Counted from the first letter of the stretch, positions 40,006 to 48,846 are shown. The stretch: DNA of 64,000 bases from Streptomyces albidoflavus (GCF_000719955.1 NZ_JOII01000029.1:1-64000), one strand, 5' to 3'. Notes: generated by a model from the letters alone, not told the origin. Program-made: numbers and translations.

Positions 40006-41658
40006 ATGAGTGACAGCACCGCCCCGCCCCGGACCGAGCCCTCCGCCACCCGCACCGTGCTGCTGCGCGGCGGCGAGGTGCACAGCCCCGCCGACCCGTT
40101 CGCCACCGCGATGGTCGTCGAGCGCGGCCAGGTCGCCTGGGTCGGCTCGGAGGGCGCCGCCGACGCCTTCGCCGACGGCGTGGACGAGGTCGTGCACCTG
40201 GACGGCGCCCTGGTGACCCCCGCCTTCACCGACGCCCACGTCCACGTCACCAGCACCGGCCTGGCCCGCACCGGCCTCGACCTCTCCGGCACCCGCACCG
40301 TCGAGCAGGCCCTCGACCTGGTCCGCGCCCACGCCGAGGCCCGCCCGCACGACCGGGTGCTGCTCGGCCACGGCTGGGACGCCGCCCGCTGGCCCGGCCA
40401 GTTCCCGCCCGGCCGCGCCCAGCTGGACGAGGCGTCCGGCGGGCGCCCCCTGTACCTCTCCCGCATCGACGTCCACTCGGCGGTCGTCAGCACCGCCCTG
40501 CTGGACCTGGTGCCCGGGGTCACCGAGCGCGCCGGATACCGCCCGGACGCGCCCCTCACGGGCGACGCCCACCACGCCGTACGCGCCGCCGCCCTCGGCG
40601 CCGTGACGCCCGCTCAGCGGGCCGAGGCTCAGCGCGCCGCCCTGCGGGAGGCCGCCTCCCTGGGCGTCGGCTCCCTCCACGAGTGCGCGGGCCCCGAGAT
40701 CAGCAGCGAGGACGACTTCACCGGCCTGCTCCGGCTCGCCGCCGAGGAGGCGGGGCCGCGCGTCACCGGCTACTGGGGCGAACTGGTCACCGGCCCCGAG
40801 GGCATCGACCGTATCCGCGACCTCGGGGCCCACGGGGCCGCCGGGGACCTGTTCGTGGACGGCGCCCTCGGCTCCCACACCGCCTGCCTGCACGCCCCCT
40901 ACGAGGACGCGGGCCACACCGGGACCGCCCACCTCGACGCCGCCGCCGTCGCCGCCCACGTCGTCGCCTGCACCGAGGCCGGACTCCAGGCGGGGTTCCA
41001 CGCCATCGGGGACGCCGCGCTGACCGCCGTCGTCGAGGGCGTCCGCGCCGCCGCCGAGAAGGCCGGCCTCGCCCGGATCAGGGCCGCCCGGCACCGCGTC
41101 GAGCACGCCGAGATGCTGACCGACGAGACCCTCGCCGCCCTCGCCGAACTCGGCATCACCGCCTCCGTGCAGCCCGTCTTCGACGCCCTGTGGGGCGGCG
41201 AGGACGGCATGTACGCCCAGCGGCTCGGCACCGAACGCGCCCGCACCCTCAACCCGTTCGCCGCCATGCTCCGCGCCGGCATCCCGCTCGCCTTCGGCTC
41301 CGACAGCCCCGTCACCCCCGTCGCGCCCTGGGAGGCCGTCCGCGCCGCCGCCTTCCACCGCACCCCGGAGCACCGCGTCTCCGTCCGCGCCGCCTTCACC
41401 GCCCACACCCGGGGCGGCTGGCGGGCGATCGGCCGGGACGACGCGGGCGTCCTCGTCCCCGGCGCCCCCGCCGACTACGCACTCTGGCGCACCGAGGAAC
41501 TGCTGGTCCAGGCCCCGGACGACCGGGTCGCCCGCTGGTCGACCGACCCGCGCTCCGGCACCCCCGGGCTGCCCGACCTCACCCCCGGCGCCGAACTGCC
41601 GGTCTGCCTGGAGACGGTGGTCGGCGGCGAGACCGTGTACGTGCGCCCACCCGAGTGA
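40006..41658 (+). CDS. Amidohydrolase, YtcJ-like (amidohydro_3)
   Basis: A 550-residue metal-dependent hydrolase. It has an N-terminal beta-sandwich segment (TVLLRGGEVHSPADPFATAMVVERGQVAWVGS), the metal-binding HxH in TPAFTDAHVHVTST, a His in GFHAIGDAA, RHRVEHAEML and the metal Asp in AFGSDSPVTPVAPWEAV. This is the YtcJ/exoenzyme-regulatory-AepA-like group that hydrolyses N-substituted formamides or similar amides; the exact substrate is unknown. The frame is open upstream through the repeat cluster, but homology starts at ATG 40006. Confidence 0.9.
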   Translation: MSDSTAPPRTEPSATRTVLLRGGEVHSPADPFATAMVVERGQVAWVGSEGAADAFADGVDEVVHLDGALVTPAFTDAHVHVTSTGLARTGLDLSGTRTVEQALDLVRAHAEARPHDRVLLGHGWDAARWPGQFPPGRAQLDEASGGRPLYLSRIDVHSAVVSTALLDLVPGVTERAGYRPDAPLTGDAHHAVRAAALGAVTPAQRAEAQRAALREAASLGVGSLHECAGPEISSEDDFTGLLRLAAEEAGPRVTGYWGELVTGPEGIDRIRDLGAHGAAGDLFVDGALGSHTACLHAPYEDAGHTGTAHLDAAAVAAHVVACTEAGLQAGFHAIGDAALTAVVEGVRAAAEKAGLARIRAARHRVEHAEMLTDETLAALAELGITASVQPVFDALWGGEDGMYAQRLGTERARTLNPFAAMLRAGIPLAFGSDSPVTPVAPWEAVRAAAFHRTPEHRVSVRAAFTAHTRGGWRAIGRDDAGVLVPGAPADYALWRTEELLVQAPDDRVARWSTDPRSGTPGLPDLTPGAELPVCLETVVGGETVYVRPPE

Positions 41659-42186
41659 TCTGGCGGCGCGGCGCACCGCGGGCCAGGCCGCCGTCCCTGC
41701 CCGGCCCCGCCGCGGGCGCCCCGCCCCTGACCTGGACGTTCCCGAAGACGCCCCAGGTGGCACGGGTGTTGACAGAACCGCGAGGCGGACGGGTAGGTTC
41801 GGCCGGGTCCACCACTGGACGCCCGACCGGGGAACCCCCGAACCGTCGCCGTACGCCACTGGGTCAGGGGCGGTACGCCACCAGGCGCACCGCCACTGGG
41901 AGCCAGGCCCAGCGCCCGCGCCCGGGGACGAGGGAAGGTTCCGGCCGGCCGGCGGGTGCGACCCGGGTGGGGCCCGGAGGTTCAGTAGACAACGGTTTTC
42001 GGTCGACCCGCAGCCAGCGGGTCCCGGGCCGGCCCGAAGGACACCGGGCCCCCATTCCGTGCCGATCCCGGCACCGGGCCCAGCGCCCCGCCCGCACCCG
42101 CGGCACTCCCGGCGTCCGATCGGCTCCGCCCCCGGGACCATGAGCATTATGGTGGTGCCCTGTGCACGGACAGGTAAGGGGCAAAG
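41659..42186 (+). promoter_or_regulatory. Gene-free leader region upstream of ppm1
   Basis: This 528-bp gap has no credible ORF. A promoter-like TTGACA (41769-41774) and TAGGTT (41794-41799), spacer 19, point rightward and would give a leader of about 380 nt. Within it are foldable segments such as GACCCGC-N5-GCGGGTC near 42005 and GTGCCG-N4-CGGCAC near 42060. A closer TATGGT hexamer (42148-42153) could be the -10 of a shorter transcript. Confidence 0.4.
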
Positions 42187-42975
42187 GTGAACGACGGCGG
42201 TGACAGGGCTTCAGCGGCCCCGCGCGAGGAGTACGGTCCGCTCGGAACCACGCTGGTGATCATCCCGACGTACAACGAGGCCGACAATCTCGCGCCTGTC
42301 GTCGCCCGGGTCCGCGCAGCCGTCCCGGAGGCCCACGTACTGGTCGCCGACGACAACAGCCCCGACGGCACCGGGAAGATCGCCGACGAACTCGCCGCCG
42401 ACGACGAGCAGGTCCACGTCCTGCACCGGGCCGGCAAGGAAGGGCTCGGCGCCGCCTACCTCGCCGGGTTCCGCTGGGGTCTGGAGCGGGAGTACGGCGT
42501 CCTGGTCGAGATGGACGCCGACGGCTCCCACCAGCCCGAGGAGCTGCCCCGCCTGCTCACCGCCCTCAAGGGCGCCGACCTGGTCCTCGGCTCCCGCTGG
42601 GTGCCCGGCGGCCGGGTCGTCAACTGGCCGCGCGGCCGCCAGCTCCTCTCCCGCGGCGGCAGCACCTACTCGCGGCTGCTGCTGGACGTGCCGCTGCGCG
42701 ACATCACCGGCGGTTACCGCGCCTTCCGCCGCGAGACCCTGGAGAAGCTCGGCCTGACCGAGGTCGCCTCGCAGGGGTACTGCTTCCAGGTCGACCTCGC
42801 CCGCCGCGCCGTCCAGTCCGGCTGCACGGTGGTGGAGGTCCCCATCACCTTCGTCGAGCGCGAACACGGCGACAGCAAGATGAGCCGCGACATCGTCGTG
42901 GAAGCCCTCTGGCGCGTCACCGCCTGGGGCGTCGGCGGCCGCGTCAGCAAGGCCCTCGGGCGTACGCCGGGCTGA
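42187..42975 (+). CDS. ppm1: Polyprenol monophosphomannose synthase
   Basis: A 262-residue GT2 dolichol-phosphate-mannose-synthase-like enzyme; it transfers mannose from GDP-mannose to polyprenyl phosphate, supplying periplasmic protein O-mannosylation. Motifs: VIIPTYNEADNLAPVV, LVADDNSPDGTG, the DxD-type VEMDADGSHQPEE (Asp110, Asp112), LVLGSRWVPGG and ITGGYRAFRRETLEKLGL. There is no C-terminal membrane or Lnt-like domain, as in Streptomyces Ppm1, which works with a separate mannosyltransferase. Start GTG with AAGGGG upstream. The gene lies near fxsA and rbpA, as I recall from S. coelicolor. Confidence 0.95.
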   Translation: MNDGGDRASAAPREEYGPLGTTLVIIPTYNEADNLAPVVARVRAAVPEAHVLVADDNSPDGTGKIADELAADDEQVHVLHRAGKEGLGAAYLAGFRWGLEREYGVLVEMDADGSHQPEELPRLLTALKGADLVLGSRWVPGGRVVNWPRGRQLLSRGGSTYSRLLLDVPLRDITGGYRAFRRETLEKLGLTEVASQGYCFQVDLARRAVQSGCTVVEVPITFVEREHGDSKMSRDIVVEALWRVTAWGVGGRVSKALGRTPG

Positions 42976-43038
42976 TCCGCGCGGGGCCTTGATCATCCCG
43001 CCTCCGCGTCCCGGGCACCGGACAGGCACACTGGAGGC

Positions 43039-43614
43039 ATGACGACTGGCGCACCGCCTCCCTCCCGCAACGCTCCGCGCTCCCGCCTGAGAACCTTCCT
43101 GCCGCTCGCCCTGGTGGCGTGGCTGATCCTGGAGGTCTGGCTGCTCACCCGGGTCGCCGAGGCGACCAGCGGGTTCATCGTGTTCCTGCTGCTCCTGGCC
43201 GGTGTCGTGGCCGGCTCCGCGCTGATCAAGCGGGCCGGCCGGCGCGCCCTGCGGAAGTTCCAGGAGACCGTCGCCCAGCAGCAGCAGGGCATCACCCCCG
43301 AGACCGACCGCAGCGGCGGCAACGCCTTCCTGCTCATCGCCGGGCTGCTGCTCATCCTGCCGGGACTGATTTCCGACGTGTTCGGCCTGGTCCTGCTGCT
43401 GCCCCCGGTCCGTACCGCGCTGGCGCGCCGCGCCGAACGTTCACTGGAACGGCGGATGGCCGCGGCCGGACCCGGCACCTTCGGCGGCGCCTTCCAGCAG
43501 GCCCGGATGCGAGCCCCCGACGGCAAGGTCGTCCAGGGCGAGGTCGTCCGCGACGACGAGCCGCCCCGGCCCGAGGGGCGCGACGACGACCCCCGGCCGC
43601 CGCTCACCCCCTGA
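43039..43614 (+). CDS. fxsA: FxsA-family membrane protein
   Basis: A 191-residue FxsA protein: helices at about residues 22-38 (LPLALVAWLILEVWLLTRV) and 43-60 (SGFIVFLLLLAGVVAGS), the Lys/Arg cytoplasmic loop, and then LLIAGLLLILPGLISDVFGLVLLLPPVR, the family's hallmark. The hydrophilic C-terminus is longer than in E. coli FxsA, which modulates phage T7 exclusion. Cellular role in actinobacteria is unknown. A strong hairpin follows. Confidence 0.93.
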   Translation: MTTGAPPPSRNAPRSRLRTFLPLALVAWLILEVWLLTRVAEATSGFIVFLLLLAGVVAGSALIKRAGRRALRKFQETVAQQQQGITPETDRSGGNAFLLIAGLLLILPGLISDVFGLVLLLPPVRTALARRAERSLERRMAAAGPGTFGGAFQQARMRAPDGKVVQGEVVRDDEPPRPEGRDDDPRPPLTP

Positions 43615-43639
43615 GCCACAGGCCCCGAGCACGAAAAAG

Positions 43640-43683
43640 CCCGTGGGTCGTGCCGCCCGGTGAAAGGTGGCACGGCCCACGGG
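43640..43683. terminator. Bidirectional terminator between fxsA and rbpA
   Basis: A 15-bp stem with one U-G wobble (CCCGTGGGTCGTGCC at 43640-43654 paired with 43669-43683) and 14-nt loop; A-rich on the left side (GAAAAAG), giving a U-tract for the leftward rbpA transcript. Confidence 0.88.
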
Positions 43684-43717
43684 CCGAGAACGGTGCGTCA
43701 GGCGCACCGGAAGCGCC

Positions 43718-44092
43718 TCAGGCGGACTTCCGGCTGTCCCGCGGGTGCACCGCGATGTTCATGGCGCCGGAACGAAGGACCGCCAGCCGCTCGGCCAGCA
43801 CCTCCTCCAGCTCCTCCCGCGTGCGCCGCTCCATCAGCATGTCCCAGTGCGTACGCGCGGGCTTGCCCTTCTTCTCCTCAGGTCCGTCGCCGTCCACCAG
43901 AAGTGCCTGGGCGCCGCAGACCTTGCACTCCCACTCCGGCGGAATCTCGGCCTCAACCGAGAACGGCATCTCGAATCGATGTCCGTTCTGGCATGCGTAC
44001 TCCACGGCCTGGCGCGGGGCCAGGTCGATGCCGCGGTCGGTCTCGTAGCTCGTCACCACGAGGCGCGTGCCGCGAAGAGCTCGCTCACTCAT
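43718..44092 (-). CDS. rbpA: RNA polymerase-binding protein RbpA
   Basis: A 124-residue actinobacterial RNA-polymerase-associated protein that binds the principal sigma factor HrdB and promotes open-complex formation. The zinc site is visible as Cys34, His38, Cys56 and Cys59 (YACQNGH, WECKVCG). A basic linker (KKGKPAR) and the C-terminal sigma-interaction domain (THWDMLMERRTREELEEVLAERLAVLR) follow. N-terminal tail residues ALRGTRL match the RbpA family. A sigma-R promoter lies upstream, consistent with rbpA being part of the thiol-stress regulon. Confidence 0.97.
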   Translation of the reverse strand: MSERALRGTRLVVTSYETDRGIDLAPRQAVEYACQNGHRFEMPFSVEAEIPPEWECKVCGAQALLVDGDGPEEKKGKPARTHWDMLMERRTREELEEVLAERLAVLRSGAMNIAVHPRDSRKSA

Positions 44093-44153
44093 GAATCGTG
44101 CCTCCCGGGCTTGTCGCCCACAGGACAGGTGTCGCTGTCGTCGTCATCCGGTC

Positions 44154-44179
44154 AACGTCCGGTCGGCGGTAAAGATTCC
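44154..44179 (-). promoter_or_regulatory. Sigma-R promoter of rbpA
   Basis: On the minus strand GGAAT-N18-GTT fits the sigma-R consensus (GGAAT, 18-19 nt, GTT) exactly. It is placed about 60 nt upstream of the rbpA start codon. Known biology: rbpA is a sigma-R target induced by disulfide stress in S. coelicolor. Confidence 0.85.
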
Positions 44180-44346
44180 CGTTCAGGGTCATGCGTCGCC
44201 GTCGTAGCCGCCCCTTGTTGTACCCACCATCGCCCGGTTTGTCACATCTGACAGGGGATGCGCGCCCACACCGCACGTATTTCACGCGCAGTAACGGTAC
44301 GCCTGGCGAGCCAAACGCGTACACTACCGCCGTTTTGCCGTCCGCG

Positions 44347-45699
44347 CTAAATCCGCCCCGGCACGGGATTGCCCGCGTCCAGGACGGCTCTGCGTACGGG
44401 TACCCGGGCCAGCAGCACGAAACCGATCACGAAGAAGAGGATCAGGGAGAGGATCGCGTCCCGGTAGCTCCCCGTGAACTGGTAGGTGAGGCCGAAGAGC
44501 AGCGGGCCCAGCCAGCTCATGCCCCGGTCGCTCATCTCGAAGGCCGCGAAGTACTCCGCCTCCTTGCCCGCGGGCACCAGGTGGGAGAAGAGCGAGCGGG
44601 AGAGCGCCTGGGTGCCGCCCAGCACGGTGCCGATGAAGGCCGCCAGCACGAAGAACCAGACGGGCGAGCCGGCCGGCAGGAAGTACCCGGCGGCCAGGAT
44701 CAGCGTCCACACCACCAGCGAGCCCAGGATCGTGTTCCGCGCGCCGTGGCTCCGGGCCAGCCGCCCCATGCCGAGCGCCCCCGCCACCGCGAGGACCTGC
44801 ACCAGCAGCACCGCCACGATCAGTGTCGACTGGTCCAGCCCCAGCTCCTCGGAGCCGAAGACCGACGCCTGGCTGATCACCGTCTGCACGCCGTCGTTGT
44901 ACATCAGGTACGCCAGCAGGAACCCCAGGGTCAGCGGATGGCGCCGCATGTCCTTGACGGTCGCCACCAGCTGGCCCCAGCCGCCGCGCCGGGCCCCTAC
45001 CGCCTCGGCGGGCAGCCGGCGGTCGCGCAGCCTGCGCAGCGGGACCAGCGTGAACGCGCCCCACCAGACGCCCGCCGAGGCGAGGCAGATCCGGACCGCC
45101 GTCGTCTCGTCCAGCCCGAAGGAGTCGTGCGCGGTGTACAGCACCAGGTTGGCCAGCAGCACCAGGGCGCCCGAGGCGTAGCCGAAGGCCCAGCCCTTGG
45201 AGGAGACGGCGTCGCGCTCCTCCGGCTCGGCGATCTGCGGCAGGTAGGAGTTGTAGAGGACCATCGAGACGGCGAGCGAGGCGTTGGCGACCACCAGTAG
45301 CAGGCCGCCCAGGAGGTAGCGGTCGCCGTCGAGGAAGAACATGCCGGCCGTCGCGGCGGCGCCCAGGTAGGCGGAGAGGGCCAGCAGCGGCTTCTTGCGC
45401 CCGGTGCGGTCCGCGGCGGCGCCCGCGAGCGGCATCACCACGATCGCCAGGATCACCGAGAGGGAGACGGTGTAGGCGAAGAAGGAGCCCGCGGCGACCG
45501 GGATGCCGAGCGGGTGGACGTATCCCTCGGAGTCGGCGGCCGTCTTGGCCACCGAGGTGAGGTAGGGGCCGAGGAAGACGGTCAGGACGCTGGTCGAGTA
45601 GACCGAGCAGGCCCAGTCGTAGACGTACCAGCCGCGCTGCTCGCGGCGTCTGGCCGCCGCCCGGCCGGACTCCTCGGCAGGTACCGTCCCGCTGCTCAT
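44347..45699 (-). CDS. MFS transporter, UMF1/Atg22-like
   Basis: A 450-residue protein with 12 predicted helices. WYVYDWACSVYSTSVLTVFLGPYL is the start of UMF1/Atg22-type MFS proteins, and SKGWAFGYASGALVLLANLVL, GTVLGGTQALSRSLFSHLVPAGKEAEYFA and MSWLGPLLFGL are further signatures. Relatives may export amino acids or nucleosides; nothing specific is known. The ATG at 45699 starts the homology; the long frame upstream is non-homologous. Its gene is followed downstream by rbpA on the same strand. Confidence 0.9.
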   Translation of the reverse strand: MSSGTVPAEESGRAAARRREQRGWYVYDWACSVYSTSVLTVFLGPYLTSVAKTAADSEGYVHPLGIPVAAGSFFAYTVSLSVILAIVVMPLAGAAADRTGRKKPLLALSAYLGAAATAGMFFLDGDRYLLGGLLLVVANASLAVSMVLYNSYLPQIAEPEERDAVSSKGWAFGYASGALVLLANLVLYTAHDSFGLDETTAVRICLASAGVWWGAFTLVPLRRLRDRRLPAEAVGARRGGWGQLVATVKDMRRHPLTLGFLLAYLMYNDGVQTVISQASVFGSEELGLDQSTLIVAVLLVQVLAVAGALGMGRLARSHGARNTILGSLVVWTLILAAGYFLPAGSPVWFFVLAAFIGTVLGGTQALSRSLFSHLVPAGKEAEYFAAFEMSDRGMSWLGPLLFGLTYQFTGSYRDAILSLILFFVIGFVLLARVPVRRAVLDAGNPVPGRI

Positions 45700-45734
45700 C
45701 GTCTTCCCCCTCGCTCCTGGCCGCCGCGTGCGGC

Positions 45735-46511
45735 TCAGGCCCACTGCCCCCGGTCGCGCAGCACGTCGCGCAGTGTGCCGATGTGATCGGTCATGATGCC
45801 ATCGACGCCGAGGTCCAGGAGCGCCGCCATCCGCCGGGGGTCGTTGACGGTCCAGACGTGCACCTGGAGGCCGCGTGCGTGCGCCGCCCGCAGGAAGCGG
45901 CGGTCCACCACCGGGACGCCGTACTGCGCCTCGGGGACCTGCACGCAGACCGCCGAGCCGCGCACCGGCGCCGGCAGCCCCCAGGACCGTAGCCGCAGGC
46001 CGAGGACGCCCCCGATGCCGTACGAGGTGGCCAGGCGCGGGCCGCCCAGGCGCTGGGCGCGGGCCACCCGGCTCTCCGAGAAGGAGCCGACGCAGACCCG
46101 GTCCCAGGCACCGGTGCGCCTGATCAGCTCCAGCAGCGGGACCAGCGCGGGCTCCGCCTTCACGTCGACGTTCCAGCGGGCCTCGGGGAAGCGTTCCAGC
46201 AGTTCCTCGAAGCGCGGCACCGGTTCGCTGCCCGCCACCCTGGCGCGGGCCACCTCGCTCCACGGCAGGTCGGCGATGCGGCCCGCCCGGTCGGTCACCC
46301 GGTCCAGGGTCGGGTCGTGGAAGGCGGCGAGCACGCCGTCGGCGGTGAGGTGGACGTCGGTCTCCAGGTACCGGTAGCCCGCCGCGACGGCCTCCGCGAA
46401 GGCGGCGGCCGTGTTCTCGCGGCCGCCCGCGGCCCCGCCGCGGTGGGCGAAGGGCAGCGGGCCGGGATGGTCCAGGTACGGATGGCGGGCCACAGGGGCG
46501 GAAGCGGTCAC
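45735..46511 (-). CDS. Glycerophosphodiester phosphodiesterase
   Basis: A 258-residue GDPD-family TIM barrel. LPFAHRGGAAGGRENTAAAFAEAV has the catalytic His and the HRG loop, YLETDVHLTADGVLAAFHDPTLDRVT has the ETD metal ligands and second His, and WNVDVKAE is the third motif. It hydrolyses glycerophosphodiesters to sn-glycerol 3-phosphate and an alcohol; no signal peptide, so cytosolic. The GTG start overlaps the upstream membrane-protein stop by 4 nt (GTGA), indicating coupled translation. Confidence 0.93.
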   Translation of the reverse strand: MTASAPVARHPYLDHPGPLPFAHRGGAAGGRENTAAAFAEAVAAGYRYLETDVHLTADGVLAAFHDPTLDRVTDRAGRIADLPWSEVARARVAGSEPVPRFEELLERFPEARWNVDVKAEPALVPLLELIRRTGAWDRVCVGSFSESRVARAQRLGGPRLATSYGIGGVLGLRLRSWGLPAPVRGSAVCVQVPEAQYGVPVVDRRFLRAAHARGLQVHVWTVNDPRRMAALLDLGVDGIMTDHIGTLRDVLRDRGQWA

Positions 46512-47167
46512 GGACGCAGTATGGCGCCGCCGGGTGCGGGCGCCGGGGCCGGGGCGGATGCGGCCGGGACCGCGAAGAGCCGCAGGAACCACTGGGCGAG
46601 CGGGCCTATGGACAGGGCGTACACCACCGTGCCGATGCCGACGGTGCCGCCGAGGAGGAAACCGCTCGCGACCACCAGCACCTCGATGCCGGTGCGGACC
46701 AGCCGCACCGAACGGCCGGTGGCCTGGTGGAGGCCGGTCATCAGGCCGTCGCGCGGGCCGGGGCCGAACCGGGCGGCTATGTACAGGCCGGTCGCGGCGC
46801 CGTTCAGGACGACGCCCGAGATCATCAGCGCCACGCGGGCGGCCAGGGGCTCGACGGCGGGGAGGACGGCGAGGGTCACGTCCAGGGCGAGGCCGACGAC
46901 GAAGACGTTGCAGACCGTGCCGAAGCCCGGTCGCTGCCGCAGCGGTATCCACAGCAGCAGCACCGCCGCGCCCACCACGACCGAGACCGTGCCCATCGTC
47001 AGCCCGGTCAGCTCCGAGAGGCCCTGCTGGAACACCCCCCACGGCTCCAGCCCCAGCCCGCCCCGCACCAGCAGCGCGACGCTCACCCCGTACAGCGTGA
47101 GGCCGGTGAACAGCTGGAAGAGGCGGCGGGGGAGCCTGCGGGTGTGCGGGCGCGGCGCGAGGAACAC
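46508..47167 (-). CDS. YczE-type membrane protein
   Basis: A 219-residue membrane protein with about five helices (LFQLFTGLTLYGVSVALLVRGGLGLEPWGVFQQGL at the start, then VSVVVGAAVLLLWIPL, DGLMTGLHQATGRSVRLVRTGIEVLVVASGFLLGG), typical of the YczE/YyaS/YitT-like family. The GTG at 47167 is chosen because GGAGG is 5 nt upstream; the adjacent GTG at 47170 is too close to it. It is divergent from a MocR-family regulator, the known YczR-YczE pairing. Its stop overlaps the GDPD start. Transport substrate unknown. Confidence 0.88.
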   Translation of the reverse strand: MFLAPRPHTRRLPRRLFQLFTGLTLYGVSVALLVRGGLGLEPWGVFQQGLSELTGLTMGTVSVVVGAAVLLLWIPLRQRPGFGTVCNVFVVGLALDVTLAVLPAVEPLAARVALMISGVVLNGAATGLYIAARFGPGPRDGLMTGLHQATGRSVRLVRTGIEVLVVASGFLLGGTVGIGTVVYALSIGPLAQWFLRLFAVPAASAPAPAPAPGGAILRP

Positions 47168-47186
47168 CACAACCTCCAAGGTGGTG

Positions 47187-47261
47187 AAAGTGGACTGGTG
47201 CGTGTCACTCTGTGGCGGGCGAATGGTGGCCGCACAGGGCCAATTCGGGGAAGGTGGACTG
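47187..47261. promoter_or_regulatory. Direct-repeat operator of the MocR regulator
   Basis: AARGTGGACTG occurs at 47187-47197 and 47251-47261 as direct repeats 64 bp apart, and AAGGTGG also at 47179-47185, in the 99-bp gap between the YczE-type gene and its regulator. MocR proteins usually bind direct repeats, so these are probable operator half-sites. Confidence 0.55.
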
Positions 47262-47266
47262 ACTTC

Positions 47267-48793
47267 ATGACCGAGTGGACCTCGGTGACCGGCGCGGCTC
47301 AACTGGCCCGCCTGCTCGCCTCGCAGTCCTGGCAGACCCGGACCGGTCCCGGCGGACGCCGCCCGCCCGCCTACCGCGCCCTCGCCGACGGCGTCCGCCT
47401 GCTCATCCTGGAGGGCCGCCTCCCGGTCGCCGCCCGCCTCCCCGCCGAACGCGAGCTGGCCCTCGCCCTCGCCGTCAGCCGCACCACCGTCGCCGCCGCC
47501 TACGAGGCGCTCCGGAACGAAGGGTTCCTCGCCTCCCGGCGCGGCGCCGGCAGCTGGACCGCCGTCCCGGCCGGCAACCCGCTGCCCGCCCGGGGCCTCG
47601 AACCGCTGCCCCCCGAGGCGCTCGGCGCCCTGATCGACCTCGGCTGCGCCTCGCTGCCGGCCCCCGAACCGTGGCTGACCCGCGCCGTCACCGGCGCCCT
47701 GGAGTCCCTGCCGCCGTACGCCATGACCCACGGGGACTACCCGGCGGGCCTGCCCGACCTGCGGGCCACGCTCGCCGAGCGGTACACGCGGCTGGGCATC
47801 CCGACCATGCCCGAGCAGATCATGGTCACCACCGGGGCGATGGGCGCCATCGACGCCATCTGCCACCTCTTCGCCCCGCAGGGCGAGCGCATCGCCGTCG
47901 AGTCACCGAGCTACGCCAACATCCTCCAGCTCATGCGGGAGGCGGGCGCCCGGCTGGTCCCGGTCGCCATGGCCGACCAGCTGCGCGGCTGGGACCTGGA
48001 CCGCTGGCGCCAGGTGCTGCGGGACGCCGCGCCCCGGCTCGCCTACGTCGTCGCCGACTTCCACAACCCGACCGGCGCCCTCGCCGACGAGGAGCAGCGC
48101 CGCGCCCTGGTGGAGGCGGCCCGCTCGGCGGGGACCGTGCTGGTCGTCGACGAGACCATGACCGAACTGGCCCTCGACCCGGAGCTGGCCCCCGCCCCCG
48201 ACGGCACCTCGGCCCTGCCGCGCCGGGTCTGCGCCTTCGACCCGGCGGGCTCGACCGTGATCACCGTCGGCTCGGCCAGCAAGGCGTTCTGGGCCGGGAT
48301 GCGGATCGGCTGGGTCCGGGCCGCCCCGGACGTCATCCGCCGCCTGGTCTCCGCCCGCGCCTACGCCGACCTCGGCACCCCCGTCCTGGAACAGCTCGCC
48401 GTGCACTGGCTGCTCTCCGGGGGCGGCTGGGAGGAGGCGGTCCGGCTCCGCCGCGACCAGGCGCGCGAGAACCGCGACACCCTGGTCGCCGCCGTCCGCC
48501 GGGAACTGCCCGACTGGAGCTTCGAGGTGCCGCGCGGCGGGCTCACCCTCTGGGTGCGCACCGGCGGCCTCTCCGGCTCCCGGATCGCCGCCCTCGGCGA
48601 ACAGGTCGGCATCCGCGTCCCCTCCGGCCCCCGCTTCGGCGTCGACGGGGCCTTCGAGGGGTACGTACGGCTGCCGTTCACCGTCGGGGGAGCGGTGGCC
48701 GACGAGGCGGCGGTCCGGCTCGCCGCCGCCGCCCGGCTGGTCCGGGACGGGGTGCGCGGCGGCGCGGAGTCCCCGCGCAGCGTCGTCGCCTGA
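47267..48793 (+). CDS. MocR-family PLP-dependent regulator (YczR-like)
   Basis: A 508-residue GntR/MocR protein. The N-terminal winged HTH (about 30-100; YRALADGVRLLILEGRLPVAARLPAERELALALAVSRTTVAAAYE) is joined to an aminotransferase fold-I domain (about 130-500) with DFHNPTGA, VDETMTEL and the PLP lysine in TVGSASKAFWAGMRIGW. MocR regulators sense pyridoxal phosphate or amino compounds. Divergence from a YczE-type membrane gene is characteristic of the YczR subgroup. The frame is open upstream, but the ATG at 47267 begins the conserved sequence. Confidence 0.93.
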   Translation: MTEWTSVTGAAQLARLLASQSWQTRTGPGGRRPPAYRALADGVRLLILEGRLPVAARLPAERELALALAVSRTTVAAAYEALRNEGFLASRRGAGSWTAVPAGNPLPARGLEPLPPEALGALIDLGCASLPAPEPWLTRAVTGALESLPPYAMTHGDYPAGLPDLRATLAERYTRLGIPTMPEQIMVTTGAMGAIDAICHLFAPQGERIAVESPSYANILQLMREAGARLVPVAMADQLRGWDLDRWRQVLRDAAPRLAYVVADFHNPTGALADEEQRRALVEAARSAGTVLVVDETMTELALDPELAPAPDGTSALPRRVCAFDPAGSTVITVGSASKAFWAGMRIGWVRAAPDVIRRLVSARAYADLGTPVLEQLAVHWLLSGGGWEEAVRLRRDQARENRDTLVAAVRRELPDWSFEVPRGGLTLWVRTGGLSGSRIAALGEQVGIRVPSGPRFGVDGAFEGYVRLPFTVGGAVADEAAVRLAAAARLVRDGVRGGAESPRSVVA

Positions 48794-48801
48794 GGCACGG
48801 G

Positions 48802-48835
48802 CGCGCCCCGCGGCCGGCCGGGCTCGCGGGGCGCG
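48802..48835. terminator. Bidirectional terminator hairpin
   Basis: An 11-bp stem (CGCGCCCCGCG with its complement at 48825-48835) and 12-nt loop between convergent genes. Confidence 0.7.
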
Positions 48836-48846
48836 GGGCGTACGGG

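Noticed and set aside
42187..42975. ppm1 as a bifunctional Lnt-Ppm fusion
   Set aside because: The protein ends after the GT2 domain and has no acyltransferase or membrane domain.
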